A stretch of DNA of 24,617 nucleotides from Tidjanibacter sp. (lineage in GTDB: Bacteria > Bacteroidota > Bacteroidia > Bacteroidales > Rikenellaceae). Under the pieces are notes generated by a model. The model worked only from the letters and a program-made list of their open reading frames with translations, was not told the origin of the DNA and made no database searches. Positions 21,401 to 24,617 of the stretch are shown here, piece after piece (positions within the stretch are counted from its first letter, which is position 1; each line of letters opens with the position of its first letter). The position numbers were made by a program, and so were the translations under genes. The stretch lies in assembly GCA_017630115.1 (NCBI GenBank), contig JAGBVY010000010.1:1-24617 (forward strand), read 5' to 3'.

Positions 21401-21435
21401 GAAAACAGTGAGGGAGAGCCGAAGCTCTCCCTCAC
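21401..21435 (-). terminator. Terminator after the TIR-transmembrane gene
   Basis: A perfect 12-bp stem (21408-21419 with 21424-21435). Read on the - strand the loop is TTCG closed by C-G, and TGTTTTCC follows, giving a moderate T tract for the - strand gene ending at 21471. Confidence 0.75.
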
Positions 21436-21470
21436 ATTATAAAATATAGGTAAATAGACCTCGCTGCCGC

Positions 21471-22886
21471 TTAGAAGGTAGCCACAGCCCTAACGTGGTA
21501 GGTGTAGTCCTTGGTGCCACTACCGCTATCGCCGTAGTTCATCCTAACGAACCAGACGCAGTTTTTGTCGGCCTCGGTCGAAGACCAATACCAACCACTA
21601 TCGCCCAAACCAAACAATGGAGTGCCACCCTCTCTGCTGAGTGTGTTGTTCACAGCACTATTGACCTTTGCGTTGGTGGCGAACTTTTCGAGCTCCTCAA
21701 TGGCGGGCAGATACCAACCATCGCCCTGCTCGGCACACCAAGCAAATGCTGGGAACTTCTCTTGCCAGCCACGCACAGCACTAACAACGGCCTGATTGGC
21801 AGCGCCATCTGTGCGGCTCTCCGTACCGACAGAACGTTTCTGGTCGCCCTTGTAGGCACACCAGTTCATCTGCGAGCCCGACTGAGTGAGGCTCACAATT
21901 TTGCCGTGACGACCATCGGCCGAAACCTCAAACACAACGCCCTGTTTGCCGTCGCGGTCGTAGTAGTAGCCAACCTCATAGACACCATTGCTGCCACCAC
22001 CCTGACGAACCATCCTATCCAGACGTTCCTGTCGCTCTTGGGCCGCCTTTTCTTCAGCCCGAGCAATCGAATCTGCTTTTGCCTTTTCGGCTCGAGCAAT
22101 GGAATCCGCTTTTGCCTTTGCCATTTTAATAGAATCCCGTACAGCTTGTTCTCTCGCTTTTGCCTTTGCCCTTTTAATAGAATCCCGTACAGCTTGTTCT
22201 CTCACTTTTGTCTTATTGTCTATATCCAATTCTTCTATTGGCTGTCTTCCCTCTGATTCTGGTGAAATCTGTTGATTCGCCGACTCATCCTGAGTTGCGT
22301 CTGGCCGCACATTCCAGCTAATATTTTTTAAGGAATTGCCCATCCTGATGTTTGAAATCAGCATAAACGCTGCCCACGTGCCACTGGCAACCACAACAGC
22401 AACCAACAAAGCAATCACAAGGCCTTTATTATTGCGTTTGGGCTTGGCGTAGATACGCAGACGCTCGCGGTAGAGCGTGTCCATAGTCGAGGAGAAGAGC
22501 GAGCCGGTGATAATATCGGTATATTGGTGGCGATGGATAACATCGACAATATGCTCGGGGCAATCCTCGGGAAATGATGTGAAGTCCCTATTTATATTAA
22601 CAGGTACAATGGTGACTTTATTCTCCACCGCACACTCAATCTCCTTACGCACCCAGTCGTCGCTATCGCCACAGCGCCCCAAATACTTAGGTGTGAGCAG
22701 TGCCAGAAAGACCTTAGCGCTCTTAATAGCGTCAATAATCTTCTTGTCGAAATGGCCATCTTTCAATCGTTCCACATCGAGGAACACCTTATATCCATAC
22801 TTCTCCAATTGGAGCTGGATATTGCGTGCAAGCTCGGCTGCATCCTCGCGGCGGTAGCTTATGAAAATATCATACCTATTACTCAT
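21471..22886 (-). CDS. TIR-transmembrane-helix repeat-DUF1566-like protein
   Basis: A 471-residue protein with four parts. Residues 4-140 are a TIR domain: YDIFISYRRED (5-15), a KVFLDVERLKDG stretch and DDWVRKEIECA, with E82 at the position of the catalytic glutamate. A basic segment (PKRNNKG) leads into one transmembrane helix (about 155-178). Residues 227-290 are a charged helix with a doubled 16-residue unit (REQAVRDSIK(R/M)AKAKA, from a 48-bp DNA duplication at 22109-22204) and a doubled ADSIARAE. Residues 303-471 resemble the DUF1566/Lcl C-type-lectin-like domain: GKIVSLTQS, WCAEQGDGWYLPAIEELEKF, WYWSSTE and a terminal AVATF. The basic flank suggests TIR inside and the lectin-like domain outside, so an outside signal could drive the TIR enzyme; this is inference. 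It lies 65 bases behind two thioredoxin-lipoprotein genes and may be co-transcribed. Confidence 0.85.
   Translation of the reverse strand: MSNRYDIFISYRREDAAELARNIQLQLEKYGYKVFLDVERLKDGHFDKKIIDAIKSAKVFLALLTPKYLGRCGDSDDWVRKEIECAVENKVTIVPVNINRDFTSFPEDCPEHIVDVIHRHQYTDIITGSLFSSTMDTLYRERLRIYAKPKRNNKGLVIALLVAVVVASGTWAAFMLISNIRMGNSLKNISWNVRPDATQDESANQQISPESEGRQPIEELDIDNKTKVREQAVRDSIKRAKAKAREQAVRDSIKMAKAKADSIARAEKAKADSIARAEEKAAQERQERLDRMVRQGGGSNGVYEVGYYYDRDGKQGVVFEVSADGRHGKIVSLTQSGSQMNWCAYKGDQKRSVGTESRTDGAANQAVVSAVRGWQEKFPAFAWCAEQGDGWYLPAIEELEKFATNAKVNSAVNNTLSREGGTPLFGLGDSGWYWSSTEADKNCVWFVRMNYGDSGSGTKDYTYHVRAVATF
22109..22204. repeat. 48-bp tandem duplication inside the TIR-transmembrane gene
   Basis: Two 48-base units (22109-22156 and 22157-22204) differ at very few positions. 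Each encodes 16 residues of the charged helix. The near-identity at DNA level points to a recent duplication or ongoing copy-number change. Confidence 0.85.
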
Positions 22887-22951
22887 AGCGGGTTAGTGTT
22901 TGTTTGATTTCTTCAAGTTAATCTAATCAGGTGGGCACTTTGCCCTACGGC

Positions 22952-23983
22952 CTACTGAGCCAACAACTCGGCCAACTTCTTGCCAAGCTCCTCGCCACGC
23001 AGGTTGCGTGCAACGATAGTGCCATCGGAGGCGATGAGGAAGTTGGAAGGAATACTCCTTACGGCATACTCCTTGGCCGAAGCGTCGTTCCAATACTGCA
23101 ACTCGCTCACATTAGGCCACACAAGCGCCTTGGCCTCCATAGTCTTAACCCAAGGCTCTTTGGCCTTATCGAGGCTCACGCCATAAATCTCGAAGCCCTT
23201 ATCGTGGTAGGCAGCATAGTCGGCCACCAAGTAGGGCACCTCTCTCATACAAGGACCACACCACGAAGCCCAAAAATCCAAAAGCACATAGCGGTTTTTG
23301 GCCAACACATCGCTCAGTTTAATCATATTGCCATCCTTGTCGGGCAACTCCAAGTCGATGTAAGGCTGACCCACATCCACACGTTTCATACCCTCAGCGT
23401 GGGTGCGGAGAGTGGTTGCCGTATGTGACTCGCAAAGAGCTGCGGGCAGAGCCCTGACAGCCTCCAAAATCTCGTCGGGGGTCATAGTGTAATAGACCTG
23501 AGTAGCAAGCAAGTAGAGGCCAAATAGATTGTCGGCATTCTGCTTGTAGGATTCAAGAGTATGGTTGTCGTAGTTAGCCTCGGCCTCAGCCCTCTGCTCG
23601 TCGGTAGTGGCAGCTACATAGGCCTCCATAAGTTTGCGCTCTTCGCTCCTATAAGCGGCCATATTGTCGTTGGAAGGGGTGCCACTTACGCTCACACTAC
23701 CCCACTCTTTCATAGAGCCTTCAACCCATACTTCGCCCTCCTCCACAAAGAGGGTTTTCTTCTTATCGCCCACAACAAGGTTGGCAAACAGAGGTGCATC
23801 AACATCCACCTCAATGACAAAACTACCATCCTCGGTAGTAACCTTACCAAAGCACTCGTTGCTCTTGTTGGCCATAAGGCTCACCTCGCCAGTGAGGCCT
23901 TCAATATGGCCTTTGACTACATATTTAGGACCGCAGCCCACCATCATCAGAGCAATGGTGGCCACCAATAGAATCTTCTTCAT
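22952..23983 (-). CDS. DUF4369-thioredoxin (TlpA-like) lipoprotein
   Basis: A 343-residue exported thiol-disulfide protein. The signal ends in a lipobox (MMVGC, acylated C17). Residues 20-115 form the beta-rich DUF4369 domain (VVKGHIEGLTGEVSL), a helical linker follows, and residues 205-343 are a TlpA/ResA-type thioredoxin fold with active site WCGPC (241-245) and cis-proline in IPSNF. Such proteins reduce or oxidise cysteines of envelope proteins. The ATG at 23983 places the signal peptide correctly; a second ATG at 24001 would add six residues. It lies 36 bases behind a close paralogue and 65 bases before the TIR-transmembrane gene. Confidence 0.9.
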   Translation of the reverse strand: MKKILLVATIALMMVGCGPKYVVKGHIEGLTGEVSLMANKSNECFGKVTTEDGSFVIEVDVDAPLFANLVVGDKKKTLFVEEGEVWVEGSMKEWGSVSVSGTPSNDNMAAYRSEERKLMEAYVAATTDEQRAEAEANYDNHTLESYKQNADNLFGLYLLATQVYYTMTPDEILEAVRALPAALCESHTATTLRTHAEGMKRVDVGQPYIDLELPDKDGNMIKLSDVLAKNRYVLLDFWASWCGPCMREVPYLVADYAAYHDKGFEIYGVSLDKAKEPWVKTMEAKALVWPNVSELQYWNDASAKEYAVRSIPSNFLIASDGTIVARNLRGEELGKKLAELLAQ

Positions 23984-24019
23984 AGCAAAAAAATAGGTCA
24001 TTTAGATTAGTGGTCAGGA

Positions 24020-24617
24020 CTATTGCTGGTCGAATATCTTAGCCAACTCTTCGGCAAGCTGCTCGCCACGCAAATTCTTGGCAACAATCTCGCCCTCGGA
24101 GTTAATCAGGAAGTTAGCGGGAATAGAATTTACAGCATACTGCTTAACCGCCTCAATATCCCAACCTGTGCAGGTCGAAACGTTAATCCACTTCATACCA
24201 TTGCCCTCAATGCAGCCTTTCCAAGCCTGCTCGTCTTCGTCGAGGCTCACGCCATAGATTTCAAAACCTTTCTCGTGGTAGTCGCCATAGGCTTTCAGAA
24301 GATAGGGCATCTCACCCATACAAGGACGGCACCACGAAGCCCAGAAGTCCAAAAGTACAACCTTATTGGCCTTGACAGCATCGCTTAGTTTCATCTGCTG
24401 ACCCTCAGCATTGGGCAGGGTGATGTCGATATACTTACCACCAACAGCTGTTTTGAGCATACCCTCGGCCTGTTCTTTCAGCGCCACAACCTCCGCAATC
24501 TTCTTGTACTCGGCAGGGTAACCCTCAATAACGTCCAAAATCTCCTGAGCCTCCATCTCCTGCGATTTGCCACTCAAAAAGATGTACATACCCCAAAGGT
24601 TGTTCTGATTTTCAACA
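24020..24617 (-). CDS. TlpA-like thioredoxin lipoprotein paralogue, 5' end missing
   Basis: The frame runs off the window end, leaving 198 residues of the C-terminal half. The linker ends in LWGMYIFLS, like the LFGLYLLAT of its neighbour, followed by a thioredoxin fold with GGKYIDITLPNAEG, LLDFWASWC and the cis-proline IPANF. The active site is WCRPC rather than WCGPC, with a basic residue between the cysteines that is likely to shift the redox potential. The closing part, IVAKNLRGEQLAEELAKIF, is nearly the same as in the downstream paralogue, which supports tandem duplication. The N-terminal DUF4369 and signal peptide are presumed to lie outside the window. Confidence 0.88.
   Translation of the reverse strand, partial: VENQNNLWGMYIFLSGKSQEMEAQEILDVIEGYPAEYKKIAEVVALKEQAEGMLKTAVGGKYIDITLPNAEGQQMKLSDAVKANKVVLLDFWASWCRPCMGEMPYLLKAYGDYHEKGFEIYGVSLDEDEQAWKGCIEGNGMKWINVSTCTGWDIEAVKQYAVNSIPANFLINSEGEIVAKNLRGEQLAEELAKIFDQQ

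Overview
The window reads as ordinary chromosome from a gut-type member of the Bacteroidales (phylum Bacteroidota). The evidence is the recurring promoter element TAnnTTTG with an upstream TTG/TTTG about 19-23 bases away, the near absence of Shine-Dalgarno sequences, the family content (DUF4369-thioredoxin lipoproteins, a short beta clamp ending in MPMMINA, TIR proteins) and the intergenic repeats. Rikenellaceae is possible, but this is only an impression.

Layout. 1-312: 3' end of a CatA-like acetyltransferase. 437-2962 (- strand): an M50-type membrane peptidase, then a two-gene unit of a CBM9-like protein and a NahK-like sugar kinase. 3131-3967 (+): a calcineurin-like phosphoesterase lipoprotein, convergent with a uracil-DNA glycosylase superfamily protein (3979-4572, -). 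4765-6265 (+): a YbjN-like small protein and a TIR/coiled-coil protein. 6342-8129 (-): lepA. 8355-9029 (+): a two-ACT-domain protein with a strong leader hairpin. 9273-11732 (+): pheT. 11819-13466 (-): rex, a RibF made only of the FAD-synthetase domain, and a YbgC-like thioesterase. 13551-14216 (+): a HAD phosphatase. 14291-18092 (-): dnaN, a DnaQ-like exonuclease and a LysM/periplasmic-binding-protein fusion. 18093-18781: a 689-base non-coding interval packed with 9-bp tandem arrays and longer repeats. 18782-20140 (-): M20 dipeptidase. 20256-21131 (+): uridine-phosphorylase-family enzyme. 21265-21338 (+): tRNA-Arg(ACG). 21471-24617 (-): two TlpA-like thioredoxins followed by a TIR-transmembrane-DUF1566-like protein.

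Most genes are housekeeping (translation, replication, redox control, cofactor and nucleoside metabolism). Convergent pairs usually share one long, nearly perfect hairpin as a two-way terminator, and several terminators carry a C(UUCG)G tetraloop. No integrase, transposase, CRISPR array or phage gene was seen. The less ordinary content is the two TIR proteins, the repeat-filled interval beside dnaN (one repeat piece also supplies the last codons of the dipeptidase gene), a tRNA whose normally invariant G19-C56 pair reads as A19-U56, the truncated RibF, and a few leader or operator structures. No complete new system is proven; the TIR genes and the repeat interval are the best candidates for follow-up.
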